Assembly (NCBI RefSeq): GCF_000020605.1
Contig: NC_012781.1
Coordinates: 1,985,501-2,049,500, forward strand
Direction: 5' to 3'
DNA from: Agathobacter rectalis ATCC 33656
Lineage (GTDB): Bacteria > Bacillota > Clostridia > Lachnospirales > Lachnospiraceae
DNA length: 64,000 nt
The notes beneath the pieces are model-generated. The model was not told where the DNA came from. It saw only the letters and a program-made list of their open reading frames with translations, and made no database searches. The position numbers were made by a program, and so were the translations under genes. This document shows, piece by piece, positions 26,105-35,916 of this stretch. Positions within the stretch are counted from its first letter, which is position 1. Every line of letters begins with the position of its first letter.

Positions 26105-26644
26105 ATGGATATCGGACATCGTATGAAGGAGCTTCGTATCCAGTACGGACTTACCCAGCAGGAGCTTGCTGACAGAGCTGAGCTGACGAAGGGATTTATC
26201 TCCCAGCTTGAGCGAAATCAGAATTCACCGTCAGTCGGCACCCTGCTTGATATCATCCAGTGCCTGGGTATGACACCGGCTGAGTTTTTTACAGATTCGG
26301 AACCTGAGCAGATTGTATACAAGGCAAACGACTATTTCGAGAAAATTGACGAGGAAAAAAACAGCAAGGTGGAATGGATCATTCCAAACGCACAGACCCG
26401 CTCCATGGAGCCTGTCAGGCTCACTCTTCATCCGGGTGGCAGTTCTGAAATATATCTGCCTCAGGAGTGTGAGGAGTTTGGATATGTGATAAAGGGCACC
26501 GTGAAGCTTTGCTATGGTGGCAAAGTGCACACCGTAAAGGCCGGTGAGTCCTTTTATTTTAAAGCCGGTAAGAAGCATTTTATTGAAAATAAGTCTTCAA
26601 AGGATGCCATGCTCATATGGGTCAGCAATCCTCCAAGCTTCTGA
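26105..26644 (+). CDS. XRE-cupin regulator of the pot operon
   Basis: 179-residue regulator. The XRE helix-turn-helix spans about residues 7-60 (LTQQELADRAELTKGFISQLER). A C-terminal cupin domain spans about 105-175 (LTLHPGGSSEIYLPQECEEF, GYVIKGTVKL, HTVKAGESFYFKAGKKH). This architecture is used by PuuR-type regulators of polyamine genes, where the cupin domain senses the ligand. GGAAG lies about 5 nt before the ATG. It precedes potA by 128 nt in the same direction, so control of the transporter is likely. Confidence 0.88.
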   Translation: MDIGHRMKELRIQYGLTQQELADRAELTKGFISQLERNQNSPSVGTLLDIIQCLGMTPAEFFTDSEPEQIVYKANDYFEKIDEEKNSKVEWIIPNAQTRSMEPVRLTLHPGGSSEIYLPQECEEFGYVIKGTVKLCYGGKVHTVKAGESFYFKAGKKHFIENKSSKDAMLIWVSNPPSF

Positions 26645-26772
26645 CGCTTACCCTGCAGAAGCTCTTTTATAGGTCTGTAATTACTGCCGGCCACATTTTT
26701 AGTGTGTACAGCAGCAAATTATAAACATACAGGTCCTACCAGTACTATAATTACATGAGAAAGGTTTACACC

Positions 26773-27846
26773 ATGGGAAAGAAATTAATTGATTTTATCG
26801 ATATCACAAAGTCATACAACGGCAATGTTGTACTCGACGATTTAAATCTATACATCAGGGAGAATGAGTTTCTGACGCTGCTTGGACCATCAGGCTGCGG
26901 AAAGACCACCACACTTCGCATGCTCGGTGGCTTTGAGACACCGGACAAGGGAAAAATCATGTTTAATTCAAAGGACATCACAAATGTGCCTGCAAACGAG
27001 AGAAATCTGAACACTGTTTTCCAGAAATACTCTCTTTTCCCTCATATGACAATAGCTGAAAACATCGCGTTTGGTCTTAAAATAAAGAAAAAAAGCAAGG
27101 CTTACATTGATGACAAAATAAAGTATGCATTAAAGCTCGTCAATCTCGACGGCTTTGAAAACCGCTCTGTGGATTCTCTTAGCGGAGGCCAGCAGCAGCG
27201 TATCGCTATTGCAAGAGCTATTGTAAACGAACCTAAGGTACTGCTGTTAGACGAGCCGCTTGGCGCTCTCGACTTAAAGCTGCGCCAGAGCATGCAGTAT
27301 GAGCTTATCCGCTTCAAAAATGAGCTCGGTATCACCTTCGTCTACGTCACACACGACCAGGAGGAAGCGCTTACAATGTCTGACACCATCGTAGTCATGA
27401 ATCAGGGCTATATCCAGCAGATTGGCACACCAGAGGACATTTACAATGAGCCTGAAAATGCCTTTGTCGCTGACTTTATCGGGCACAGTAATATCATCGA
27501 CGGTGTTATGATAAAGGATAAGCTTGTCGAGATACTCGGTGTAAAGATGCCTTGTGTGGACGAGGGCTTTGGTGAGAACACGCCTGTCGATATAGTCATC
27601 CGCCCGGAGGATGTGGAGCTGGTGCCTGCGGAGGACGGCTACATGCAGGGCGATGTCGTATCAAATATCTTCAAGGGAGTGCACTATGAGCTTGAGGTAA
27701 AGGCTAACGGCTACGACTGGATGGTGCACACCACCAAATATGTAGATGTCGGCAGTCATGTGGGTATCAAGGTGATTCCATTTAATATCCAGGTAATGCA
27801 CAAGCCTGAGTCCTCAGATGAAAAGGCGGTGGAGATAGATGTCTAA
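26773..27846 (+). CDS. potA: Spermidine/putrescine ABC transporter ATPase PotA
   Basis: 357-residue ATPase energising polyamine import. Walker A is [19 protein letters not shown], the signature is [16 protein letters not shown] and Walker B is [18 protein letters not shown]-terminal TOBE-like domain (about 280-345) contains [18 protein letters not shown]. The start at 26773 (MGKKLIDF) is preferred to 26755 because AAAGG lies 8 nt before it. A -10-like TATAAT lies at 26746-26751. It overlaps potB by 8 nt. Confidence 0.95.
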   Translation: MGKKLIDFIDITKSYNGNVVLDDLNLYIRENEFLTLLGPSGCGKTTTLRMLGGFETPDKGKIMFNSKDITNVPANERNLNTVFQKYSLFPHMTIAENIAFGLKIKKKSKAYIDDKIKYALKLVNLDGFENRSVDSLSGGQQQRIAIARAIVNEPKVLLLDEPLGALDLKLRQSMQYELIRFKNELGITFVYVTHDQEEALTMSDTIVVMNQGYIQQIGTPEDIYNEPENAFVADFIGHSNIIDGVMIKDKLVEILGVKMPCVDEGFGENTPVDIVIRPEDVELVPAEDGYMQGDVVSNIFKGVHYELEVKANGYDWMVHTTKYVDVGSHVGIKVIPFNIQVMHKPESSDEKAVEIDV

Positions 27847-28663
27847 AATAAAGAAACAGCTGCTCGCAGGGCCGTACCTCATATGGATTATCGGATTTAT
27901 CATACTTCCGCTTTTCATGATTGTGTACTATGCATTTAAAGGCTCTGACGGAGGCTTCACATTTGAATATGTGGCTGCAATAGCACAGCACACCAATATC
28001 AAGGCACTGCTTTTATCCCTACGGCTTGGAATCATATGCACCATAATATGCCTGGTGCTGTCCTATCCGCTTGCGATGATTTTAAACGGCTTAAAGATTA
28101 AAAACCAAAGCTTTGTGGTATTTGTTTTCATGCTTCCTATGTGGATGAACTTTATGCTTCGAATACTCGCATGGAAGCAGCTTTTGTCCAAAAACGGTGT
28201 CATCAACTCGATACTCACCACTCTCGGACTGCCGGGCTTCAACATCATGAATACCTCCGGAGCAGTCGTGCTTGGCATGGTCTATGACTTTCTGCCATTC
28301 ATGCTGCTGCCTATATACAACTCCATGACCAGAATCAAAAACGACTGGATTGAGGCGGCTCTTGACCTCGGTGCAAACAAAGTCACAATACTTTTCAAGA
28401 TTATACTGCCACTTACAGTTTCCGGTGTCATAAGCGGAATCGTAATGGTTTTCGTGCCATCACTCACATCCTTTGCCATCTCACAGATACTCGGTGGCGG
28501 CAAGGTCCTGCTCATCGGAAATATCATAGAACAGGATTTCGTCCATGGCTCGCAGTGGGGCGCAGGAAGCGGTCTCTCACTCGTGCTCATGGTATTCGTA
28601 TTAATCAGCATGGCACTCGTCAATCTGTTTGATAAGGAAGGAGACCAGAGCGCATTATGGTAA
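27839..28663 (+). CDS. potB: Spermidine/putrescine ABC permease PotB
   Basis: 274-residue inner-membrane permease with about six transmembrane segments. The EAA-type loop contacting PotA is visible as [20 protein letters not shown] near residue 172. [16 protein letters not shown] and [20 protein letters not shown] are typical of PotB. The ATG overlaps the potA stop, and its own stop overlaps potC, so the three are translationally coupled. Confidence 0.94.
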   Translation: MSKIKKQLLAGPYLIWIIGFIILPLFMIVYYAFKGSDGGFTFEYVAAIAQHTNIKALLLSLRLGIICTIICLVLSYPLAMILNGLKIKNQSFVVFVFMLPMWMNFMLRILAWKQLLSKNGVINSILTTLGLPGFNIMNTSGAVVLGMVYDFLPFMLLPIYNSMTRIKNDWIEAALDLGANKVTILFKIILPLTVSGVISGIVMVFVPSLTSFAISQILGGGKVLLIGNIIEQDFVHGSQWGAGSGLSLVLMVFVLISMALVNLFDKEGDQSALW

Positions 28664-30531
28664 AAAAAATAGCATCAAGGGTATATATGGGACTGATTTT
28701 TTTGTTTCTGTATCTGCCTATCGTTGTATTAATAGTACTCTCCTTCAACAACTCCAAATCCAAGGTTAAATGGGGAGGCTTCACGCTCGACTGGTACATA
28801 AAGTGCTTTCAGAGTGAGCGGATTATGTCGGCATTTTCTACAACACTGCAGATTACGCTGCTTGCAGCTGTGATTTCTACAATAATAGGAACTCTCGCAG
28901 CCATGGGTATAAGCGCCATGAAGAAACGTAACCAGACAATCTATCTGGGCGCTACAAACATCCCGATGCTCAATGCAGATATCGTGACCGGTATCTCAAT
29001 GATGCTTTTGTTTGTAAAATTCATGAATCTGGGCTTTGTGACAGTGCTTATCGCACACATCACGTTCAATATCCCTTATGTGATACTCAATGTGCTTCCA
29101 AAGCTCAAGCAGACCAACAAATACACCTATGAGGCCGCACTTGACCTGGGTGCATCACCTCTATATGCATTTTTCAAGGTCACATGGCCTGAAATAAGCC
29201 CCGGAGTGTTCTCCGGCTTTATGATGGCGGTCACAATGTCACTCGATGACTTCTCCATCACCTACTTTACGAAGGGTGCCGGAGTAAACACACTCTCAAC
29301 CATGCTCTACACAGAGCTGAAAAAGGGTGTAAAGCCGGAGCTGTATGCTCTGTCAACCATACTTTTCTTCACAGTGCTGCTGCTTTTGGTTGTGGTAAAC
29401 ATCAACTCAAACCAGATACCTGTCAGCGCCTCAAAGAAGCCTGCAAGGGCTAAAAAGCTGCGCATCGTAAAGCGTAGTGTGAGCATCGCAATTGTTGCAG
29501 TACTCGTAATCGGCTGCTTTTCGGTATTTACGATAAGCGCCGGAAGCACGAACAATGACAATGCCATAACAGTGCTAAACTACGGTAAATACATCGATGA
29601 ATCAGTAATCGACAGCTTCGAGCAGGAAACCGGAATCACCATTAAATACGAGGAATACGAGGAGCCTGAGGAGATGTACACAAAGTACAAGTCCGGTGCC
29701 ATCGATTACGATGTCATCTGCACCTCTGACTACATCATCGAGAAGCTCATAAGTGAGGGTGAGGTCAACAAGATAGACTACAGCTCAATGCCAAACTATC
29801 AAAATGTAAATCAGGATATAATCGACATGTCCGCATCCTTTGACCCGACACATGAGTATACTGTGCCTTATTTCTACGGCACACTCGGCATACTATACAA
29901 TAAAAAGATGGCCGATGCATCAGACCTAAATACCTGGGACTGCCTGTGGAACGGCAAATACAAGGACAACATGATTATGATTAATTCTGTCCGTGATGCC
30001 TTTACTCCCGCCCTTCGCACACTTGGCTACTCGATAAACGAGACAGACACAGCAAAGCTTGATGAAGCATTTGATATACTGAACAAACAAAGCAGTGATG
30101 TGCTCGCCTACTACGTGGATGAAACCTGTGATGAGATGGTTGCTGAAAATGCGGCAATCGCAGTGTGCTACTCCGGTGAGGCAGCTGCCGCCATGGCTGA
30201 AAATGACAACCTGGACTATATCGTACCAAAAGAGGGCTCAAACCTCTGGATTGACTCATGGTTTATTCCAAAGACATGCAAGAATAAAGAGGGCGCGCAG
30301 GAATTTTTGAACTATATCTGCAGTGATGAGCCGGCACAGCTCAACTTTGAATATGTATACTATGCATCACCTATCCAGTCTGTCATCGAAAACCAGGATG
30401 CAGAAACGAAGGAAAATGAGGCTATTAATCCGCCTTCCGATATGCTCAAAAACTGTGAAGTATACAGAGCTTTAAATGATGATGACGCAACACTTTACAA
30501 CACACTGTGGCAGAGGCTCAAATCGGATTAA
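28657..30531 (+). CDS. potC: Fused PotC permease-PotD polyamine-binding protein
   Basis: 624-residue fusion. Residues about 1-255 are a PotC permease ([38 protein letters not shown] as EAA loop, MSLDDFSITYFTKGAGVNTL). After a basic linker and a further transmembrane segment (VSIAIVAVLVIGCFSVF, about 270-290), residues about 295-624 form a PotD-type binding domain (ITVLNYGKYIDESVIDSFE, then CTSDYIIEKLISEGEV and a late DSWFIPKTCKNKEGAQEFL). The binding protein is thus tethered to its channel instead of being a free lipoprotein. The final domain should face outward. Gene end is followed by a terminator at 30632. Confidence 0.93.
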   Translation: MVKKIASRVYMGLIFLFLYLPIVVLIVLSFNNSKSKVKWGGFTLDWYIKCFQSERIMSAFSTTLQITLLAAVISTIIGTLAAMGISAMKKRNQTIYLGATNIPMLNADIVTGISMMLLFVKFMNLGFVTVLIAHITFNIPYVILNVLPKLKQTNKYTYEAALDLGASPLYAFFKVTWPEISPGVFSGFMMAVTMSLDDFSITYFTKGAGVNTLSTMLYTELKKGVKPELYALSTILFFTVLLLLVVVNINSNQIPVSASKKPARAKKLRIVKRSVSIAIVAVLVIGCFSVFTISAGSTNNDNAITVLNYGKYIDESVIDSFEQETGITIKYEEYEEPEEMYTKYKSGAIDYDVICTSDYIIEKLISEGEVNKIDYSSMPNYQNVNQDIIDMSASFDPTHEYTVPYFYGTLGILYNKKMADASDLNTWDCLWNGKYKDNMIMINSVRDAFTPALRTLGYSINETDTAKLDEAFDILNKQSSDVLAYYVDETCDEMVAENAAIAVCYSGEAAAAMAENDNLDYIVPKEGSNLWIDSWFIPKTCKNKEGAQEFLNYICSDEPAQLNFEYVYYASPIQSVIENQDAETKENEAINPPSDMLKNCEVYRALNDDDATLYNTLWQRLKSD

Positions 30532-30631
30532 AAATGGATTGCGCAGCTATATTTTGTATGATGTCACAAAAATGAAGTCTAAAAATTGTACAAAAATACA
30601 TATTGCAAACTTCAACAAACAATGATAGAGT

Positions 30632-30664
30632 AAAACCCACGAAGCGCCCTGCTTCGTGGGTTTT
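30632..30664. terminator. Terminator of the pot operon
   Basis: AAAACCCACGAAGC pairs with GCTTCGTGGGTTTT, a perfect 14-bp stem with loop GCCCT. T-richness on both sides suggests it ends the pot transcript; the DUF5688 gene follows in the same direction with its own start. Confidence 0.88.
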
Positions 30665-30709
30665 ACTTTTCCACGAGATCCGATATTTTTATGCTCCGCA
30701 AGGAGATTC

Positions 30710-31603
30710 ATGAAATACACGGAGTTTTTACATACTATAGAAACAGAAATAACCGCAAGACTTGACAATAATTTCAAGCTTACCATACATCCTGTCAAAA
30801 AGAACAACGGGATGATCTACGACGGATTGGTGATTATCAATCCCAAATTCAATATAGCACCGACTATTTATCTCAATCCTTACTACCATTGGTATCTTGA
30901 TGGTGTATCCATTGATTCTATTCTCGATGCAATTTTATCCACCTACAATGATTTCAAGCCAACTGAAGATTTTGACATAAGCTTCTGTGATGATTTTTCC
31001 AAGGTAAAGGAGAAAATAATTTTCCAGCTCATAAGCTACGACAAAAACCAAAAGCAGCTAAAGGACGTGCCCTATATCAAATATCTGGATTTTGCCATCA
31101 TATTTGAAGTATATGTAGGAGCGCAACTGCCTGAATTTGGCACCATTACAGTCACAGATGCCCTTCTGTCACGCTGGGGCATAGATACAGAAACACTAAT
31201 CCGCGCCTCAATGCAAAATACCCCAAGGATACTTCCATGCTCAATAATCAACATGGCAGAGTTTCTTGCCAAAAAATGTCCGGGCTATGCCAATCAGATG
31301 CGCGCAGTCTGTGATTTTGACAGCCTGCCTATGTATATCCTTACAAACAGCAGGCAGACAAACGGTGCATCCGCCATACTCTACCCGGGTGTGCTAAGCT
31401 CGCTGGCAAAAAAGCTCGGCGGCAATATGCTGCTCATACCAAGCAGTATCCATGAATTTCTGGTAATGCCGCTGGATAGCGATATAGATGTCTGCAACCT
31501 AAGCGAATTCATTTGTGAGGTAAACTCTACAGAGGTACGCGACGAGGAAGTACTCGGCGAGAGGTACTACATATACGATAGTAAAACAGACACTGTCTAC
31601 TGA
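30710..31603 (+). CDS. DUF5688 family protein
   Basis: 297-residue soluble protein starting MKYTEFLHTIETEIT, with AAGGAG 5 nt upstream. The LTIHPVKKNNGMIYDGLVI opening, PTIYLNPYYHWYLDGVSID and the C-terminal LVMPLDSDIDVCNLSEFICE are features of the DUF5688 family, which is abundant in Lachnospiraceae, often in several paralogs, and has no known function. No transmembrane segment or signal is seen. Upstream codons lie inside the terminator and were excluded. Confidence 0.82.
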   Translation: MKYTEFLHTIETEITARLDNNFKLTIHPVKKNNGMIYDGLVIINPKFNIAPTIYLNPYYHWYLDGVSIDSILDAILSTYNDFKPTEDFDISFCDDFSKVKEKIIFQLISYDKNQKQLKDVPYIKYLDFAIIFEVYVGAQLPEFGTITVTDALLSRWGIDTETLIRASMQNTPRILPCSIINMAEFLAKKCPGYANQMRAVCDFDSLPMYILTNSRQTNGASAILYPGVLSSLAKKLGGNMLLIPSSIHEFLVMPLDSDIDVCNLSEFICEVNSTEVRDEEVLGERYYIYDSKTDTVY

Positions 31604-31625
31604 TAATCATATAACCCGATAACAC

Positions 31626-31667
31626 AAAATACCGGATATCATATCATAGATATGTATCCGGTATTTT
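31626..31667. terminator. Bidirectional terminator between DUF5688 and glgA
   Basis: AAAATACCGGATA pairs with TATCCGGTATTTT, a perfect 13-bp stem with a 16-nt loop, placed between two convergent genes and useful in both directions. Confidence 0.85.
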
Positions 31668-31731
31668 ACTTTCTAAGAACATATTTGGAAATTCATGAAA
31701 ATTATTGGCCTGTTATTTGCAGAACGATGTA

Positions 31732-33183
31732 CTAGTTGCCAAGCAGCATGTCGTAAAGCTTCTCATACTCTTTCGCAGATGCCTTCCATGAGAAGTCATG
31801 CCTCATGGCGCGCTGCATCATCTCCTGCCATCTGTCCTTATGGTTTTCAAACACATCAAGAGCATATTTGATGACATGCAGCATATCATGCGCATTATAA
31901 TTGGCAAAGGAAAAGCCATCGCCCGTATTCTCGTACTCATTGTACGGCACTACAGTGTCCTTAAGACCACCGGTCTCCCTGACTATAGGCAGCGTACCAT
32001 ATCGCATAGACATGAGCTGGCTCAAGCCGCACGGCTCAAAAAGAGACGGCATGAGAAATGCGTCACAGCCTGCATATATCTCATGTGCATTTTCCTCTGA
32101 GTAACCGATATATACTCCAAGCTTCTGCGGATACCTGCCATGGAAATAATTAAACATCTCCTCGTACTGCTGCTCTCCTGTGCCCTGCACTATAAACTGT
32201 ACATTCATGGTGGAAAGCATCTCCTCCATCACATATGCCACCAGATCAAAGCCCTTCTGCTTTGTCAGACGCGAAACTATTCCAATCAGCATGACATCCT
32301 TATCCACAGCCAGACCATACTTCTCCTGCAGCTGACGCTTATTAACGACCTTTCCACTCAATTCCCTTACAGAAAAATGCTTATCCAGATATGTATCCTT
32401 CATAGGATTAAAGACATCATAATCTATACCGTTTACAATGCCTCTCAAATGCCTGCGCCGCTCAAGCATCAGGCCATCCAGGCCCTCTCCGCCCTCAGGT
32501 GTACAGATTTCATCTGCATATGTCGGACTGACAGTCGTAATCTCATCTGCATATACTATGCCGCCCTTTAAATAATTAGCCTCACCATAGAACTCCAGCT
32601 CCCCTGAATTAAAAATATGCTCCGGAAGTCCTGTAACATCAGCCACCTCTTTAATCTTCCATCGCCCTTGAAACTTCATATTGTGAATGGTAAAGACTGT
32701 CTTGATACCGGCATAGAAATTGTCTGAGCCGTATACTGTCTTTAGAAAAACCGGCAAGAGTCCTGTCTGCCAGTCATTACAATGTATCACATCCGGGGCA
32801 AAATCTATAACCGGCAAAGCCTCAAGCACCGCCTTTGAAAAGAAAGCAAACTTCTCCACATCCTCGTATATATTGTTGTATGGCTTATCTCCTGCAAAGT
32901 AAAACTCATTGTCGACAAAATAATATGTCACACCATCATACTGCGATGTAAAAATCCCCACATACTGCCTGCGCCAGTTGAGATTGACATAAAAATGACA
33001 GACGAACTTAAGCTGTGGCAGTAATTTATCATCCATACATTTGTACTTCGGAAGTATAACTCTCACGTCATATCTGTCCTTGTCAAAATATTTCGGTAAA
33101 GATCCCACTACGTCAGCTAGTCCACCTGTCTTCATATAAGGTATTGCCTCTGATGCGGCCATTAATATTTTCATTTTGTCCAT
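31732..33183 (-). CDS. glgA: Glycogen synthase (ADP-glucose type)
   Basis: 483-residue GT5 glycosyltransferase that extends alpha-1,4-glucan from ADP-glucose. The N-terminal substrate motif is KTGGLADVVGSLPKYF near residue 20. The C-terminal catalytic region has LMPSLFEPCGLSQLMSMRYG with the conserved Glu. IHCNDWQTGLLPVFL is also typical. The length is usual for the family. GGGGGAGG lies 8 nt before the ATG. Other glg genes are not in the window. Confidence 0.96.
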   Translation of the reverse strand: MDKMKILMAASEAIPYMKTGGLADVVGSLPKYFDKDRYDVRVILPKYKCMDDKLLPQLKFVCHFYVNLNWRRQYVGIFTSQYDGVTYYFVDNEFYFAGDKPYNNIYEDVEKFAFFSKAVLEALPVIDFAPDVIHCNDWQTGLLPVFLKTVYGSDNFYAGIKTVFTIHNMKFQGRWKIKEVADVTGLPEHIFNSGELEFYGEANYLKGGIVYADEITTVSPTYADEICTPEGGEGLDGLMLERRRHLRGIVNGIDYDVFNPMKDTYLDKHFSVRELSGKVVNKRQLQEKYGLAVDKDVMLIGIVSRLTKQKGFDLVAYVMEEMLSTMNVQFIVQGTGEQQYEEMFNYFHGRYPQKLGVYIGYSEENAHEIYAGCDAFLMPSLFEPCGLSQLMSMRYGTLPIVRETGGLKDTVVPYNEYENTGDGFSFANYNAHDMLHVIKYALDVFENHKDRWQEMMQRAMRHDFSWKASAKEYEKLYDMLLGN

Positions 33184-33237
33184 GCTGAAACCTCCCCCAG
33201 ATTACAGTTATTTAAACAACGATTAATCTGATAAAAA

Positions 33238-33278
33238 ATATAGTATACACCCTGAAACCAATAGAATGTATACTATAT
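33238..33278 (-). terminator. AT-rich hairpin after the Spo0A-like gene
   Basis: ATATAGTATACA pairs with TGTATACTATAT over 12 bp; on the minus strand T6 follows. It lies 75 nt past the Spo0A-like stop and upstream of glgA, so it could end that transcript. Confidence 0.6.
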
Positions 33279-33351
33279 TATATCACGCGAGAGTACATTT
33301 TGCCTAGTAAATTTATCAAAACGTGGTTTTATTTGTCTATAATGACGATTT

Positions 33352-33900
33352 TTACATCCCTAGACGTATTTTGTCTGTAATCAGGGCAATAAACTCCGAA
33401 TTGGTAGGCTTGCCCTTACCATAGTTTACAGTGTATCCAAACATGGAGTCTATCGTATCCATCCTGCCTCTGCTCCATGCCACCTCGATAGCATGCCTTA
33501 TGGCTCTCTCCACCCTGCTTGAGGTAGTCTTGTACTTCTTTGCAATAGTGGGATACAAAAGCTTTGTGATAGAGCTAAGCATTTCCATATCCTCAACGCA
33601 CATCACTATCGCAGTCCTAAGATACTGATATCCCTTTATATGAGCCGGAACACCTATCTCATGAATGATATCCGTCACCTGTGTCTCAAGGGATTTTTTC
33701 TCCATATATGTATCATCAAGTGGCTCAGTGTCACCGGATGCTCTCTTTACATACACAAGTACCACATCAGAACCGGCATTACCGTTTATCATGTTGTATG
33801 CTTCATCACTACTTCTTGCTGTTCCTAAAAACTCCATGCCCTTTAATAAACTCTGCATGTTTTTCTTTTCGTCTGCTACTGCGACATTTAAAGTGCTCAT
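33352..33900 (-). CDS. Spo0A-like DNA-binding regulator with degenerate receiver
   Basis: 182-residue protein whose C-terminal 110 residues match the Spo0A effector domain closely: [54 protein letters not shown] and the final [17 protein letters not shown]. The N-terminal 55 residues align with the start of a receiver domain ([16 protein letters not shown]), but the phospho-acceptor Asp position reads DVVLVYVKR with no Asp. The alpha3-beta5 part of the receiver is missing. Full Spo0A is about 267 residues. It should still bind 0A-box-like DNA, but not be controlled by phosphorylation. The ATG at 33900 is preferred to the TTG before it, with GGAGAG upstream. Confidence 0.88.
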   Translation of the reverse strand: MSTLNVAVADEKKNMQSLLKGMEFLGTARSSDEAYNMINGNAGSDVVLVYVKRASGDTEPLDDTYMEKKSLETQVTDIIHEIGVPAHIKGYQYLRTAIVMCVEDMEMLSSITKLLYPTIAKKYKTTSSRVERAIRHAIEVAWSRGRMDTIDSMFGYTVNYGKGKPTNSEFIALITDKIRLGM

Positions 33901-34061
33901 CAAACTCTCCTATGCCGCCAATTACTGTCATGTCAAAACAAATTGTATGCTTTTATGATAACACATTTTGTCGAATTTTGTCGAGAGCGTATTTTTTTTT
34001 AATTTTATGTAACCATTCAGCCCACGCATATTCGCAAAACTGCACGATACCCGTGCTTTCT

Positions 34062-35915
34062 CTATTCTTCAAACTGAGAGTTATACAGCTCTGCGTAAAA
34101 TCCGTTCTTTGCAAGAAGCTCATCGTGTGTACCCTGCTCGATAATGTCTCCGTCCTTCATGACAAGAATCATATCGGCATTCTTGATAGTAGACAGCCTG
34201 TGGGCGATGACAAAGCTTGTTCTGCCCTTCATCAGATTGTCGAGTGCCTTCTGGATACGGATTTCTGTACGTGTATCGACAGAGGATGTGGCCTCATCAA
34301 GGATAAGGATTGGATTGTCTGCAAGAATGGCTCTTGCTATTGTCAAAAGCTGCTTTTGTCCCTGTGACACATTGGATGCATCCTCGTTGAGCTCCATATC
34401 GTAGCCACCCGGCAATGTCTGGATAAAGTGATGCGCATGTGCTGCCTTTGCTGCCGCGATGACCTCCTCATCTGTGGCATCCAGACGGCCGTAGCGGATA
34501 TTTTCCATAATGGTGCCCTTAAAGAGCCATGTGTCCTGCAATACCATGCCGAATGCATCTCGCAGATCGGCTCTGTTGTAATCCCTGATATCATGTCCGT
34601 CTACAAGAATGGCACCTGAGCTTACATCATAAAATCTCATAAGAAGCTTGACCATGGTAGTCTTTCCCGCTCCTGTCGGTCCAACGATAGCAACCTGCTG
34701 TCCCGGCTTTACCTTTGCAGAAAAATCATTGATGATGATCTGGTCAGGATTATAACCAAAGTGTACATGCGAAAACTCTACACTTCCCTCGATATGGTCT
34801 GGCTTTACAGGATTTTCCACTGTTATATCCTCTTCCTCCTCATCGAGGAACTCAAATACACGCTCAGATGCAGCCGCCATCGACTGAAGCTGGTTTGCCA
34901 CCTGCGCTATCTGCTGGATTGGCTGTGTGAAATTCTTCACATACTGTATAAATGCCTGGATATCACCGATTGTGATGACATTCTTTATGGCAAGTATACC
35001 ACCTGAGATGGCTACTCCCGCATATCCTAAGTTTCCTACAAACTGCATGATAGGCATCATAAGTCCTGAAAGGAACTGTGATTTCCATGCGGATTTGTAG
35101 AGCACATTGTTGGCCTCCTTAAAGGTCTTTACAGTCTCTGCCTCTTTATTATATGCCTTTATGACGAGGTGGCCTCCGTACACCTCCTCGACCTGTCCGT
35201 TTATGTGTCCCAGATACTCCTGCTGCTGTCTGAAGTATTTCTGTGAATGCTTTATGACAAACGAAATAAGTATCATCGAAACTGGCAGGATAACGAGTGA
35301 AATCAGCGTCATGAGCGGTGAAATAGACAGCATCATGACCAGTGTACCGACCAAAGTGGCAACAGATGTAATAATCTGTGTGATACTCTGGTTCAAGCTC
35401 TGTCCGAGTGTGTCCACATCGTTTGTGATACGCGAAAGTACCTCACCATATGTCCTTGACTCGAAATACTTCATCGGCATACGGTTGATTTTGCTCGTGA
35501 TGTCCTTACGCATCCTGTAGCAGGTCTTCTGCGTGATGCCTGTCATGATAAGTCCCTGGGCAAACATAAAGATGGCACTCACCACATATAAAGCCAGCGT
35601 AAACAAAAGAACCTTTGCAATATAATCAAAATCTATGCCGCCTGTTCCTGCAATCTTGTTCATGAGTCCCTCGGCAAGCGCAGTGGTGGCTTTACCCATG
35701 ACCTTCGGTCCTGCAACGGAGAAGACAGTCGAAACTGCTGCAAAAATCATAACTGCAATGATAGCAGCCCAGTATCTGCCGAGATACTTTATGAGTTTCT
35801 TTGTAGAGCCCTTGAAATCCCTGGCCTTTTCTGTGACCATTCCGGGGCCACGTCCCATTGGCCCTCTTGGCCTCTTAGGAGGCATCTTAAACTGTTCGTT
35901 ATTATTCTCACTCAT
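34062..35915 (-). CDS. ABC multidrug exporter, half-transporter with canonical ATP site
   Basis: 617-residue exporter half with six transmembrane segments (about 50-340) and a C-terminal ATPase. Walker A is VGPTGAGKTTMVKLL, the signature is NVSQGQKQLLTIARA (SQGQ in place of SGGQ) and Walker B is PILILDEATSSVDTRT with the catalytic Glu. The N-terminal tail is Pro/Arg/Gly-rich. The start at 35915 (MSENNN) follows AAGGAGG, and it begins 1 nt beyond the stop of the partner gene, so translation is coupled. It likely forms a heterodimer with the 35917 product. Confidence 0.9.
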   Translation of the reverse strand: MSENNNEQFKMPPKRPRGPMGRGPGMVTEKARDFKGSTKKLIKYLGRYWAAIIAVMIFAAVSTVFSVAGPKVMGKATTALAEGLMNKIAGTGGIDFDYIAKVLLFTLALYVVSAIFMFAQGLIMTGITQKTCYRMRKDITSKINRMPMKYFESRTYGEVLSRITNDVDTLGQSLNQSITQIITSVATLVGTLVMMLSISPLMTLISLVILPVSMILISFVIKHSQKYFRQQQEYLGHINGQVEEVYGGHLVIKAYNKEAETVKTFKEANNVLYKSAWKSQFLSGLMMPIMQFVGNLGYAGVAISGGILAIKNVITIGDIQAFIQYVKNFTQPIQQIAQVANQLQSMAAASERVFEFLDEEEEDITVENPVKPDHIEGSVEFSHVHFGYNPDQIIINDFSAKVKPGQQVAIVGPTGAGKTTMVKLLMRFYDVSSGAILVDGHDIRDYNRADLRDAFGMVLQDTWLFKGTIMENIRYGRLDATDEEVIAAAKAAHAHHFIQTLPGGYDMELNEDASNVSQGQKQLLTIARAILADNPILILDEATSSVDTRTEIRIQKALDNLMKGRTSFVIAHRLSTIKNADMILVMKDGDIIEQGTHDELLAKNGFYAELYNSQFEE

Positions 35916-35916
35916 C

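Noticed and set aside
26735-26772. Start of PotA at 26755
   Set aside because: That ATG overlaps the likely promoter -10 region and lacks a ribosome-binding site; 26773 has one.
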